The notes under the pieces: generated by a model
Databases searched by the model: none
Seen by the model: only the letters and a program-made list of their open reading frames with translations
Told to the model about the DNA's origin: nothing
Translations under genes and position numbers: made by a program
Assembly: GCF_021044935.1 (NCBI RefSeq)
Contig: NZ_JAJNMP010000004.1
Coordinates: forward strand, 62,001-126,000
DNA from: Agromyces cavernae
GTDB taxonomy: Bacteria > Actinomycetota > Actinomycetes > Actinomycetales > Microbacteriaceae
Length of the DNA stretch: 64,000 bases
Direction of reading: 5' to 3'
Shown: positions 8,171 to 16,766 of the stretch, piece by piece
How the letters are laid out: each line of letters opens with the position of its first letter
Numbering within the stretch: the stretch's first letter is position 1

Positions 8171-9076
8171 ATGAGAGTGCTCGTCGCCGGGGCATCCGGA
8201 TTCATCGGCGCCGAGCTGGTCGACCACCTCACCGCCGGCGGACACGATGTCGTGCGACTCGTGCGGCGACGCGCGCTGTCGCCCGATGAGGCGTCGTGGT
8301 CGCCGGCCGCGGGCATCATCGACTTCACCCTGATGGACCGAGTCGACGCGGTCGTGAATCTCGCCGGCGCATCACTCGCGCGCATTCCCTGGACCAAGGG
8401 TTACCGCCGCGAGATCCTCGACTCGCGCGTCAGCACGACGCGCACGCTCGCCGACGCGATGCGCAAGGCGCGGCGGCCTCCCTCGACCTTCATCAGCGCG
8501 TCGGCGGTCGGGTACTACGGCGACCGTCCGGGCGAGCTGATCACCGAGTACTCCAGCGCCGGCACCGGGTTCCTCGCGGGGGTCGTCGAGAAGTGGGAGG
8601 CGGCCGCACGTCTCGCGCCCGACGAGACCCGCACGGTGACTGTGCGCAGCGGCATCGTCGTCGGCCACGGCCATGGCCACAGCCACGGCGGGAGCCTGAA
8701 GCGAGTTGCCGCGTTCACGAGGCTCGGTGTGTCGGCTCGGCTGGGCACGGGCGGGCAGCACTGGCCGTGGATCGCCCTCGCCGACGAGGTCGGTGCGATC
8801 GCTCACCTGCTCGACTCCGACGTGTCGGGACCGGTCAATCTCGCGGGCCCCACACCCGCGACCGCCGACCGTGTCATGACGGCGATGGCCGAGCGCATGC
8901 GCCGGCCCCACGTCTTCAGCGTTTCAGAGAAGCTGCTCGGGCTCGTGCTCGGTCAGGCTGCCGAGGAGCTGCTGCTCTCGAGTCAGAAGGTGCGGCCCCA
9001 GCGCCTCATCGACGACGGCTATCGCTTCGAGCATGCGACCGTCGAGACGGCGCTCGACGCGATGCTCGGTCGATAG
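8171..9076 (+). CDS. TIGR01777-type NAD(P)-binding epimerase
   Basis: A 301-residue short-chain dehydrogenase/epimerase-like protein. The nucleotide-binding loop G-A-S-G-F-I-G is at residues 7-13, and S-A-V-G-Y-Y-G-D matches the YfcH/TIGR01777 family; the C-terminal DUF1731-like part ends in a short helix. A G-H-G-H-G-H-S-H-G stretch near residue 170 is a His-rich insertion I would not expect in the family. The substrate is unknown. Co-transcribed with the OsmC gene. Confidence 0.88.
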   Translation: MRVLVAGASGFIGAELVDHLTAGGHDVVRLVRRRALSPDEASWSPAAGIIDFTLMDRVDAVVNLAGASLARIPWTKGYRREILDSRVSTTRTLADAMRKARRPPSTFISASAVGYYGDRPGELITEYSSAGTGFLAGVVEKWEAAARLAPDETRTVTVRSGIVVGHGHGHSHGGSLKRVAAFTRLGVSARLGTGGQHWPWIALADEVGAIAHLLDSDVSGPVNLAGPTPATADRVMTAMAERMRRPHVFSVSEKLLGLVLGQAAEELLLSSQKVRPQRLIDDGYRFEHATVETALDAMLGR

Positions 9077-9113
9077 CGCTGCGATCGGCGCCGCCGCCCC
9101 GGCGCGAGACGAC

Positions 9114-9554
9114 TCAGCGCTGCGCGCGATCGAGTTCGATGGCGCGTCTCACAGCCTGCCGTGCGCGTCGACGATCACCGGCCGCGTCGTATGCCAGGCC
9201 GAGCCGCAGCCATGCCCGCCACGAGTCGGGTGCGGCCTCGGTCTCGGCCCGGAACCCGTCGAAGGCGGCGTCGGCCGCGGCCCGCTCAGGTCGGCCGCTG
9301 GGCCGCAACGGCAACCCGAGGTCGAGCCCGCCCTCTTGCTCGAGCCGTTTCACGAGCGCCTGCGAGCGGATACCGAATGCGAGCTCCCGCCAGAGCGCCC
9401 ACCCTGCGACGATCGGCAGCACGATGAGTGCGATGCCGATCGCGATCGCGATCGGCTCCCCCGTGCCCATGAACTGCACCGCACGCCAGCCCACGAGCAC
9501 CACGTAGACGACGAGCAGCGCCGCCATGATGAGCGCGCCGGTCTTCGTGCTCAT
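9114..9554 (-). CDS. Small membrane protein with TPR-like C-terminus
   Basis: A 146-residue protein of unknown function. Two transmembrane segments (about residues 6-26 and 33-53) are followed by a soluble region. Its C-terminus (W-R-A-W-L-R-L-G-L-A-Y-D-A-A-G-D) reads like one tetratricopeptide hairpin. Its ATG overlaps the dapB stop (ATGA), so it is translated with dapB. Confidence 0.75.
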   Translation of the reverse strand: MSTKTGALIMAALLVVYVVLVGWRAVQFMGTGEPIAIAIGIALIVLPIVAGWALWRELAFGIRSQALVKRLEQEGGLDLGLPLRPSGRPERAAADAAFDGFRAETEAAPDSWRAWLRLGLAYDAAGDRRRARQAVRRAIELDRAQR

Positions 9555-10303
9555 CGAGCGGTGCCCGGCAGCCCGAGATCGAGCAGCGCGTCGAGGCCGA
9601 CGGTGACGCCCGATACCTCGGTCGCGCGTCGCAGGGCGAGCAGGATGCCGGCCTCGTACGAACTCGGCGACAGTGTCGAGTGCGTGAAGGTGAGTGTCTC
9701 GCCGTCGCCGCCGAGGATGACGCGCTGCTCGGCGAGCACTCCCGACATACGCAGGCTGTGCACGGGGATGCCCGACACGAGCTGCCCGCGTGCGCGCTGG
9801 TCGGCGTGCGGCGCGGCGACCGGCCCGGCGGCGCCGCGACCTTCGCCGATGAGCTCGGCGGTGCGCACGGCGGTGCCCGACGGCGAGTCGACCTTGCCGG
9901 CGTGGTGGGCCTCGACGATCTCGATCGAGTCGAAGTACGGGGCGGCGAGCGCGGCGAACGACGACGCGAGCACGCTGCCGATCGAGAAGTTCGGCACGAA
10001 GACCACCGCGCCGGCGTCGTCGTGACCGCGCACGAACTGCACGATCTCGGCGATGCGATCGCTCGACCAGCCCGACGTGCCGACCACGATGGGGATGCCC
10101 GCACCGGCGGCGAACTCGACGATGGCCGCACTCGCGCCGGGGTGGGTGACGTCGAAGGCGACATCGGCACCGAGCATCTCGTCGAGACTCGACCGCGAGT
10201 CGAGCGCGGCGTGCAGTTCGAGGTCGTCGGACTCGTCGATGAGTCGAAGTGCCAACTGCCCCATCTTGCCGGTGGCCCCGGCCACGGCGACCCGTTTCGT
10301 CAC
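9551..10303 (-). CDS. dapB: 4-hydroxy-tetrahydrodipicolinate reductase
   Basis: Second enzyme of the diaminopimelate/lysine branch, reducing HTPA with NAD(P)H. The 250-residue product has the loop G-A-T-G-K-M-G (residues 9-15), V-G-T-S-G-W, and the catalytic E-A-H-H-A-G-K-V-D-S-P-S-G-T-A region. The GTG start at 10303 follows a TAGGGT box 6 bases upstream, so the message is probably leaderless. Overlaps the small membrane protein gene downstream. Confidence 0.96.
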   Translation of the reverse strand: MTKRVAVAGATGKMGQLALRLIDESDDLELHAALDSRSSLDEMLGADVAFDVTHPGASAAIVEFAAGAGIPIVVGTSGWSSDRIAEIVQFVRGHDDAGAVVFVPNFSIGSVLASSFAALAAPYFDSIEIVEAHHAGKVDSPSGTAVRTAELIGEGRGAAGPVAAPHADQRARGQLVSGIPVHSLRMSGVLAEQRVILGGDGETLTFTHSTLSPSSYEAGILLALRRATEVSGVTVGLDALLDLGLPGTAR

Positions 10304-10309
10304 GCCTTC

Positions 10310-10315
10310 ACCCTA
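10310..10315 (-). promoter_or_regulatory. Putative -10 box of dapB (leaderless)
   Basis: TAGGGT on the minus strand, 6 bases before the dapB GTG. Confidence 0.5.
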
Positions 10316-10323
10316 GCAAGGGG

Positions 10324-10341
10324 CATCCGACCGTTCGGATG
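10324..10341. promoter_or_regulatory. Inverted repeat between dapB and GNAT promoters
   Basis: CATCCGA-CCGT-TCGGATG is a perfect 7-bp inverted repeat between the two divergent start regions. Its right arm contributes to the recurring CGGATGTC octamer. It could be an operator, but no adjacent regulator gene is seen. Confidence 0.35.
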
Positions 10342-10368
10342 TCGCCGAGCGGGCTCGCGACGCCGTCG

Positions 10369-10374
10369 TAGTCT
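10369..10374 (+). promoter_or_regulatory. Putative -10 box of the GNAT gene (leaderless)
   Basis: TAGTCT on the plus strand, 6 bases before the ATG at 10381. Confidence 0.5.
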
Positions 10375-10380
10375 GATCGC

Positions 10381-10860
10381 ATGCTGCGTTTCCGCCCGGC
10401 CGACGTGACCGATCCCGATGCCCACGCGCTGCTCGACGCGTACTTCGCCGAGCGCGCAGCCGGCTTTCCGGTCGAACAGGGTCGTTACCGCCCGACGTCG
10501 CCGAGAGCCGAGCAGTTCACTCCCCCTGCAGGCGTGTTCCTCGTGGTCGAGAACGATGACGGCGAGCCGGTCGGGTGCGGCGGTGTGCGGCGCATCCCGC
10601 AGCGCCCCGAGGCGCTCGAAGCGCGGTTCGAGGTGAAGCACCTGTGGCTCGCCCCCGAGGCCCGGGGGCAGGGCGGCGGGCGTCGCCTGCTCGACGAGCT
10701 CGAGCGTCGTGCGGTCGGGTTGGGCGCGCAGGAACTCGTGCTCGACACGAACGCGAGCCTCGAGGCCGCCGGCGGGCTCTACCGGTCGGCGGGGTATGCG
10801 CCGATCGAGCCTTACAACGACAACCCGAACGCGACGAACTGGTACGGCAAGCGCGTGTAG
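10381..10860 (+). CDS. GNAT family N-acetyltransferase
   Basis: A 159-residue acetyl-CoA-dependent acyltransferase. The core beta-strand and pyrophosphate-binding loop are visible as V-K-H-L-W-L-A-P-E-A-R-G-Q-G-G-G-R. A C-terminal strand Y-R-S-A-G-Y-A-P-I-E is typical. The substrate cannot be read from sequence. It is convergent with the phosphatase gene, with only five bases between the stops. Confidence 0.9.
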   Translation: MLRFRPADVTDPDAHALLDAYFAERAAGFPVEQGRYRPTSPRAEQFTPPAGVFLVVENDDGEPVGCGGVRRIPQRPEALEARFEVKHLWLAPEARGQGGGRRLLDELERRAVGLGAQELVLDTNASLEAAGGLYRSAGYAPIEPYNDNPNATNWYGKRV

Positions 10861-10865
10861 CGCCG

Positions 10866-11468
10866 TCAGATCGCGAAGGGCTCGGGCAGGCCGGTGCGCA
10901 GCTCGGGCGGCAGGTGCGCGAGGTCGTTGTGCACGACGAGGCTCCAGGGTCGCCCCGGTTTCTGCGTGAGCACGGTGAGGCCGCAGTTGGCCTGGTTGAT
11001 CGAGACCCAACGCCAGTCGGGCGCGCCGAGCACCTCGCGCACGAACCACGCGATCACGAAGTTGTGGGTGATGAGCAGCTCGTGCCGGTCTTCGCGGTGC
11101 GAGCGCAGGAACTCGTCGACGGCATCGGCCATCTGCGCGCTGCCGGCCTCGATCTCCTCATCGGTGACGGAGCCGAAGAACGGGTCGTACACCTTCGGCG
11201 TCTCGGGTGCCGGACCCGACGGGATGCAGTCGAACAACAGCGCCGACGGCTCGGGGTTCAGTGCCGGCATCTTCGCGGCGATGATCTCGGCCGTCTCGGC
11301 GGCGCGCTGCAACGGCGAGTGCCAGGCGTGGTCGAACGGGATGCCGCCGAGCCGCTCCGCGAGGAGCTCGGCCTGCCGGCGGCCGCGCGGCGAGAGCGGC
11401 CCGTCGGGCATGCCGTGCTCGGCGTCGATCTGCTCGCCGTGTCGGACGAGGTAGAGATGGTGGGCCAC
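10866..11468 (-). CDS. Histidine phosphatase family protein
   Basis: A 200-residue phosphoglycerate-mutase-like phosphatase. The catalytic R-H-G lies at residues 9-11 (V-R-H-G-E), W-H-S-P-L-Q-R-A follows, and the second histidine is in L-I-T-H-N-F. The GTG start at 11468 has AGGAAT upstream. It follows the M16 peptidase gene on the same strand with a 33-base gap and may be co-transcribed. The substrate is unknown. Confidence 0.9.
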   Translation of the reverse strand: MAHHLYLVRHGEQIDAEHGMPDGPLSPRGRRQAELLAERLGGIPFDHAWHSPLQRAAETAEIIAAKMPALNPEPSALLFDCIPSGPAPETPKVYDPFFGSVTDEEIEAGSAQMADAVDEFLRSHREDRHELLITHNFVIAWFVREVLGAPDWRWVSINQANCGLTVLTQKPGRPWSLVVHNDLAHLPPELRTGLPEPFAI

Positions 11469-11501
11469 TGGGATTCGATTCCTGTACTCGTGTCGGGTCG
11501 C

Positions 11502-12887
11502 TCACGCGACGTCGATGCTCGGCGCGATGCGGTCGACCGCGCGGGTGAGGGCCGCCTCGTCGGTCGCCCCGACGGCGACGAGCGAGAACGGACGGGCGAC
11601 GAGGTCGGCCGCGAGCGCCTGCACGTCGTCGACCGTGACGAGTGCGATGCGCCGCAGGGCCTCATCGAGATCGGCGAATTCGCCGAGGGTCAGTTCGGCA
11701 CGGCCGAGCCGTGACATGCGGGTGTCGGAGTCTTCGAGGGCGAGCGCCGACGCGCCCGCGAGCTGACCTGCCGCGCGGCGCAGTTCGTCGGCGGTGACGC
11801 CGTCGCTCGCGAGCCGCTCGAGTTCGTCGCGCATGAGCTCGGCGACCGTGCCCGCCTTCGCCGGCGCGCATCCCGCGTACATGCCGAAGAGTCCCGCATC
11901 GGAGTAGGCGGGCGCGAACGAGTACACGGCGTAGGCGAGGCCGCGGCGCTCGCGGACCTGCTGGAACAGCCGTGACGACATGCCCGAGCCGAAGATCGCG
12001 TTGAGCATGCTCATCGTCGAGCGGCGGTCGTCGGTCGCCACGAGACCCGGCACGCCGAGCAGCAGGTTCACCTGCTCGGTGGGCCGTTCGACGACGGTGA
12101 GCGGATGCCCCGCCGCGAGGTTCGCCGCGAGCGCCGACCGGCGCTCGACGGGGGCCGCGCCGACCGAGAGGTCCCACCCGGCCGTGCCGAGCGCGCGCTC
12201 GAGCTCGACGATGAGCGCGTCGTGGTCGACCGCACCGGCGATGCTCACGACGAGGTCTTGCGGGCGGTAGTTGGCGCGGTAGTGCTCGGCCACAGCGGAA
12301 CGGGTCGCCGCGCGGATGGTGTCGGGGTTGCCGCCGATGGGCCGGCCGAGGGGGTGCTCGCCGAGAACGGCCTCGAAGAACCGTTCGTTCGCGACATCGG
12401 CGGGGTCGTCGCCGGCCATCGAGAGCTCTTCGAGGATGACCCCGCGCTCGTTCTCGAACTCGTCGGGGTCGAGGAGCGACGAGGTGAACATGTCGGCGAG
12501 CACGGCCACGGCCATCGGCAGGTCGCGATCCTGCACCTTGGCGTAGTAGCAGGTGTACTCCTTGGCGGTGAGCGCGTTGTGCTCGCCGCCGACGGAGTCG
12601 AACGAGATCGCGATGTCGAGGGCCGTCCGGCTCGTGGTGCCCTTGAACAGCAGGTGCTCGAGGAAGTGCGTGGACCCGTAGCTCGCGGGGTGGGCGGCGT
12701 CGGCCCCCTGCTCGTCTCTCGAGCCGACCGCGACCCAGAACCCGATCGTGGCGCTCCGGCTGCCCGGCACCTGCTCGCTCAGCACGCGCACGCCCGAGGG
12801 GAGGATGCTTCGCCGTACCCGGGCTCCGCCGGTGGCCTCGAACGAGAGCTCGGACAGGCCGAGTGGGAGGTCGACGGCGCCGTTCAT
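11502..12887 (-). CDS. M16 (pitrilysin) family zinc peptidase
   Basis: A 461-residue processing-peptidase-like protein. The inverted zinc motif H-F-L-E-H is at residues 74-78, preceded by a short Ala-rich insertion. G-G-E-H-N-A-L-T-A-K-E-Y and the C-terminal R-X-X-X-Y-like Q-V-R-E-R-R-G-L-A-Y fit the family. In actinobacteria this gene (pepR in mycobacteria) normally follows pnp; here pnp is 15 kb away. The start at 12887 has a TAGGCT box 7 bases upstream. Confidence 0.94.
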   Translation of the reverse strand: MNGAVDLPLGLSELSFEATGGARVRRSILPSGVRVLSEQVPGSRSATIGFWVAVGSRDEQGADAAHPASYGSTHFLEHLLFKGTTSRTALDIAISFDSVGGEHNALTAKEYTCYYAKVQDRDLPMAVAVLADMFTSSLLDPDEFENERGVILEELSMAGDDPADVANERFFEAVLGEHPLGRPIGGNPDTIRAATRSAVAEHYRANYRPQDLVVSIAGAVDHDALIVELERALGTAGWDLSVGAAPVERRSALAANLAAGHPLTVVERPTEQVNLLLGVPGLVATDDRRSTMSMLNAIFGSGMSSRLFQQVRERRGLAYAVYSFAPAYSDAGLFGMYAGCAPAKAGTVAELMRDELERLASDGVTADELRRAAGQLAGASALALEDSDTRMSRLGRAELTLGEFADLDEALRRIALVTVDDVQALAADLVARPFSLVAVGATDEAALTRAVDRIAPSIDVA

Positions 12888-12894
12888 CCCGCCC

Positions 12895-12900
12895 AGCCTA
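12895..12900 (-). promoter_or_regulatory. Putative -10 box of the M16 peptidase gene
   Basis: TAGGCT on the minus strand, 7 bases before the ATG at 12887. Its own promoter is consistent with separation from pnp. Confidence 0.5.
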
Positions 12901-12979
12901 TGCCACCCGCCCGGTGCGGGCGAGGTTCGCCCCCGATCGGCGCGGCGCCCCGCCGCACGGCGAGTCGTTCATCGGGGCG

Positions 12980-14080
12980 TCAGGCGGAGGCGCGGTCGAG
13001 CTCGACGAGTTCGGAGCGCTGCAGCTCGACATCGGCAGCGGCCATGAGCGCCTCGACCTGCTCGGGCCGCGTCGCGCTCACGACGGGTGCCGCCACCGTG
13101 GGCTTCGCGAGCAGCCAGGCGAGGGCGATCGTGGCGGGCTGCACGCCGTGGGCGAATGCGACGGCGTCGAGCGCGGCGAGCACGCGGTGACCGCGTCGAC
13201 CGAGGTGTGCGGCCTGCCGGGCCCCGCGGGCGTCGTGCCTGGCGTCGGAGCGGCGGCGCACGCCGCCGGCGAGGAACCCGTTCGCGAGCGCGAAGTACGG
13301 CAGTACCGAGAGCCCTTGCGCGTGCGCGACGAGTTCGGGGGCACCCTCGAACGGTCGCCGATCGAGGAGGTTGTACCTCGTCGTGAGCGCTTCGAAGCGA
13401 GGCAGTCCGTTCGCGGCGAGCACGCGTGCCTCGATGAGCCGTTCGGGTGAGAAGTCGGAGGCGCCGATGGCGCGCACCTTGCCGGCGGCGATGAGCGCGT
13501 CGACCGCGCCGAGGCGTTCTTCGAGGGGAACCTCGACGTCGTCGTCGTGGAAGCACAACAGGTCGATGCGATCGATGCCGAGACGGCGCAGCGAGTCGTC
13601 CACGGCGGAGACCAGGTCGACGGCGCCGAGCGCGCGGTGCTCGGGGTGGCGGCCGACCCTCGTCGAGACGACCATGCGGTCGCGAGTGCCGCGCGAAGCC
13701 ATCCACTGCCCGATGATGGACTCGCTGCGCCCCGCGGCGAAGCTGTCTGCGGTGTCGAGGATCGCACCGCCGGTGCCGGCGTACCGGTCGAGCACGGCGA
13801 ACGCCGCTTCGGCGTCGACGGTCCAGCCGAAGGTCGAGCCGCCGAGCGCGAGAGGGTGCCCTGAGAGGCCGGTGTCGCCGATCGTGACGCGCTGCGGCAC
13901 CGTGATCGGACCGGAAAGCGGGTTCGACGTGATCGTCTCGATGCGGTGTTCGGCGGTGTCGGCCGCGTCGATCTCGACTTCGTCGTCGAGTGGGCCCGGC
14001 GTCGTCGCGCGCCCTCGTTGCGTGTACGTCGCCCCCGCAACGCTCGCCGCATGCCCCTGCATGCTGTGTCGTCGAGCCAC
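12980..14080 (-). CDS. Aldo/keto reductase family protein with altered tetrad
   Basis: A 366-residue TIM-barrel protein. About 70 N-terminal residues precede the barrel, which begins near G-D-T-G-L-S-G. The usual catalytic tetrad Asp-Tyr-Lys-His reads Asp-Phe-Arg-His: D-T-A-D-S-F where the family has D-T-A-x-x-Y, S-T-R-V-G where it has T-K-V-G, and F-H-D-D-D with the histidine kept. NADPH-binding G-A-S-D-F-S remains. Normal reductase chemistry is therefore doubtful. The GTG start at 14080 follows GGAGGAGGAG at good spacing. Confidence 0.85.
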   Translation of the reverse strand: MARRHSMQGHAASVAGATYTQRGRATTPGPLDDEVEIDAADTAEHRIETITSNPLSGPITVPQRVTIGDTGLSGHPLALGGSTFGWTVDAEAAFAVLDRYAGTGGAILDTADSFAAGRSESIIGQWMASRGTRDRMVVSTRVGRHPEHRALGAVDLVSAVDDSLRRLGIDRIDLLCFHDDDVEVPLEERLGAVDALIAAGKVRAIGASDFSPERLIEARVLAANGLPRFEALTTRYNLLDRRPFEGAPELVAHAQGLSVLPYFALANGFLAGGVRRRSDARHDARGARQAAHLGRRGHRVLAALDAVAFAHGVQPATIALAWLLAKPTVAAPVVSATRPEQVEALMAAADVELQRSELVELDRASA

Positions 14081-14241
14081 TCTGCTCCTCCTCCCCAGGA
14101 TTTGGATATCGAGGATATGCGCGGTTCGACGCCGTGCTGCGCCGAACCCCCGAACTTCGGGTGAACTGTTACCGAATCGTTTCGGCAGGCGGGTTCACGC
14201 GCCGAATCGCGCGGTGAGGCGAGCGGATGTCGCGACCTGCG

Positions 14242-15054
14242 TCACCCCGCGCGGCGCACGAGCGCCTCTGCCTGGCGCAGCACCGGGGCGTCGACCATCT
14301 CACCGCGGAACGTGAACACGCCGGCCTCGGTCGCCGCCGCCTCGAGCACAGCGAGGGCCCACGCGAGGCGTTCGGGATCGGGACGGTACCCCTCGCGCAC
14401 GACCGCGACCTGCGACGGGTGTATGCACGCGGTCGCGGCGAACCCGAGCGCCGCGGCGTCGTCGACCTCGGCACGCAGACCGTCGAGGTCGCCGATGTCG
14501 AGGTGCACCGCGTCGATCGCCGCGATGCCGTTCGCGGCCGTCGCGAGGCGCACCTGGGACCGGGCGTGCCTCGCGACGTCGCGATACCGCCCGTCGCCGA
14601 ACCGGCTCGATGAACCGCCGAGCGACGCGACGAGATCCTCGGCACCCCACATGAGCGCCGAGACGTTCGGGAGGTCGGCGACCTCGGCCGCGGCGAGCAC
14701 GCCGCGCGCGGTCTCGCAGAGGGCGATCACCTCGTAGTCGACGAGCCCGACGAGATCGGCCGTGCCCTCGCACTTCGCGAGCATCACCGTGCGGTACGGC
14801 GTCTCGGCGAGCGCCGCGAGATCGGCCTCGTGGTGCGGGCTGTCGGCCGGGTTGACGCGCACGATCACCCGCTCGGGGTCGATCGTCGTGGTGAGCAGCG
14901 CGATGCGCGCGGCGTGCTTCGCGTCCTCGGCGACCGCGTCTTCGAGGTCGAGGATCACGGCATCGGCGCGGCCGGCGGCCTTCGCGAACCGGTCGGGCCG
15001 ATCCGCGGGGCAGAAGAGCAACGCGGGGCCGAAGCGGAACGCGGGGTGGGTCAT
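14242..15054 (-). CDS. CitE-like beta-hydroxyacyl-CoA lyase
   Basis: A 270-residue HpcH/HpaI-CitE family protein. [11 protein letters not shown] opens the barrel, D-L-E-D-A-V holds a metal ligand, and L-C-E-T-A-R-G-V and W-G-A-E-D-L complete the active site. In Mycobacterium tuberculosis the syntenic CitE (Rv2498c) is a lyase acting on (R)-HMG-CoA in leucine degradation. The same MaoC-acd-accA neighbourhood here supports that role by inference. Its ATG overlaps the MaoC stop (ATGA). Confidence 0.88.
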   Translation of the reverse strand: MTHPAFRFGPALLFCPADRPDRFAKAAGRADAVILDLEDAVAEDAKHAARIALLTTTIDPERVIVRVNPADSPHHEADLAALAETPYRTVMLAKCEGTADLVGLVDYEVIALCETARGVLAAAEVADLPNVSALMWGAEDLVASLGGSSSRFGDGRYRDVARHARSQVRLATAANGIAAIDAVHLDIGDLDGLRAEVDDAAALGFAATACIHPSQVAVVREGYRPDPERLAWALAVLEAAATEAGVFTFRGEMVDAPVLRQAEALVRRAG

Positions 15055-15587
15055 CCGCTCGTCTCCTCGCCGGCTGCCGCCTGCCGCTCGCCCGCCTCGC
15101 GCAGCCAGACGAGCATCGTTCGCGACGCGGTCGCGACGACGACGCCGTCCTGGTTGCGCGCCGTGTGCGCGAGCACCACGACGCCCTGACCCGGACGCGA
15201 TGCGGACTCGCGCTTCGACTCGACGACGCTCTCCCCGTACAGCGTGTCGCCGACGAACACCGGGTGCGGGAACGCCACGGCACCGAACCCGAGGTTCGCC
15301 ACGAGGGTGCCCCGCGTGAGCTGGCTCACCGACTGGCCGACGAGGGTCGACAGGGTGAAGAGGGAATTCACGAGCGGCTCTCCGAACGGCTGCCCGGCCG
15401 ACCATGCCGCGTCGAGGTGAAGCGGCTGCGGGTTCATGGTGAGCGTCGTGAAGAGCACGTTGTCGGCCTCGGTGACGGTGCGGCCCGGCCGGTGCAGATA
15501 GCGCACACCCTGCTCGAACTCCTCGTACCAGAGCCCGCGCTCCACGATCTCGCGCATCGGCGTCTGTTCACTCGGCGCATCCGTCAT
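15051..15587 (-). CDS. MaoC-family enoyl-CoA hydratase
   Basis: A 178-residue hot-dog-fold hydratase. [11 protein letters not shown] and N-P-Q-P-L-H-L-D-A carry the usual catalytic Asp/His positions. By analogy with Rv2499c it would hydrate 3-methylglutaconyl-CoA to HMG-CoA. The ATG at 15587 is fixed by TAGGAGG upstream; a longer open frame starts inside acd and is rejected. It sits between acd (10-base gap) and citE (overlap). Confidence 0.88.
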   Translation of the reverse strand: MTDAPSEQTPMREIVERGLWYEEFEQGVRYLHRPGRTVTEADNVLFTTLTMNPQPLHLDAAWSAGQPFGEPLVNSLFTLSTLVGQSVSQLTRGTLVANLGFGAVAFPHPVFVGDTLYGESVVESKRESASRPGQGVVVLAHTARNQDGVVVATASRTMLVWLREAGERQAAAGEETSG

Positions 15588-15597
15588 GGTGAACCTC

Positions 15598-16758
15598 CTA
15601 GCCGATGCCCAGCTCGCGTGCGATGACCATGAGCTGCACCTCGTTCGTGCCCTCGCCGATCTCGAGGATCTTCGAGTCACGGTAGTGCCTCGCGACGAGA
15701 CTCTCGTTCATGAAGCCCATGCCGCCGAAGATCTGGGTGGCGTCGCGGGAGTTGAGCATGGCGGCGTCGCTCGAGACGAGCTTCGCCATCGCGGCCTCCT
15801 TCTTGAACGGGAGGCCCGCATCGACCCGGCGGGCCGCGTCGTGCCAGGCGAGGCGCGCGGTGTAGACGCGCGCCTGCATCTGGGCGATGGTGAAGGCGAC
15901 GTACTGGTGCGACGCGATCGGCACGCCGAAGACATTGCGCGTCTTGGCGTAGCTGAGCGCCTCGTCGAGGCAGCCCTGCGCGACACCCGTCGCAAGTGCG
16001 GCGATCGCGATGCGGCCCTCGTCGAGCGTGCGCAGGAAGTTGGCGAAGCCGCGGCCTCGTTCGCCGAGCAGGTTCGCGGCCGGCACGCGGACGTCGTCGA
16101 AGGTGAGCGGGTGGGTGTCGGAGGCGCGCCAGCCCGACTTGTCGTAGCCCGGCGCCACCGTGAAGCCGGGAGTGGCGTTCGGCACGATGATCGTCGAGAG
16201 CTCCTTCGAGACCGAGCCGTCGGGGCGTTCACGCTCACCGGTGACCGCCGTGACCGTGACGAACTTCGTGATCGGCGTGCCTGAGTTGGTGATGAACTGC
16301 TTCGAGCCGTTGATGACCCACTCGTCGCCGTCGAGCACTGCGGTCGTGCGGGTCGCGCCGGCATCGGATCCGGCCTCGGACTCCGTGAGGCCGAACCCGG
16401 CGAGCGCGCGCCCGGCGACCAGGTCGGGCAGGTGCTCGGCCTTCTGCTCGTCGGTGCCGTGCCGGTAGATCGGCATCGCGCCCAGGCCGACGGCCGCCTC
16501 GAGGGTGATCGCGATCGACTGGTCGACACGGGCGAGGGCCTCGATCGCGAGGCACAGGGCCATGTAGTCGCCGCCCTGGCCGCCGTGCTCTTCGGGGAAC
16601 GGCAGGCCGAAGAGCCCGAGCTCGCCCATCTGCGCGACGACGTCCATCGAGAGCGTGTGGGTGCGGTCGGCCTCGTACGATTGCGGGGCGACGACGGTGT
16701 CGGCGAACTCGCACACCATGTCGTACAGCTGCTGTTCCTCGGTGCTCAGGTCGTGCAT
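15598..16758 (-). CDS. Acyl-CoA dehydrogenase (isovaleryl-CoA type, FadE19-like)
   Basis: FAD enzyme of 386 residues that would oxidise isovaleryl-CoA or related branched acyl-CoAs. [16 protein letters not shown]-type W-V-I-N-G-S-K and the C-terminal Q-I-F-G-G-M-G-F and I-G-E-G-T-N-E-V-Q are classic. The ATG at 16758 follows AGGAG; an ATG four codons earlier overlaps the accA1 stop and is also possible. It lies between accA1 and maoC, matching the mycobacterial accA1-fadE19 order. Confidence 0.93.
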   Translation of the reverse strand: MHDLSTEEQQLYDMVCEFADTVVAPQSYEADRTHTLSMDVVAQMGELGLFGLPFPEEHGGQGGDYMALCLAIEALARVDQSIAITLEAAVGLGAMPIYRHGTDEQKAEHLPDLVAGRALAGFGLTESEAGSDAGATRTTAVLDGDEWVINGSKQFITNSGTPITKFVTVTAVTGERERPDGSVSKELSTIIVPNATPGFTVAPGYDKSGWRASDTHPLTFDDVRVPAANLLGERGRGFANFLRTLDEGRIAIAALATGVAQGCLDEALSYAKTRNVFGVPIASHQYVAFTIAQMQARVYTARLAWHDAARRVDAGLPFKKEAAMAKLVSSDAAMLNSRDATQIFGGMGFMNESLVARHYRDSKILEIGEGTNEVQLMVIARELGIG

Positions 16759-16766
16759 GGTGCTCC

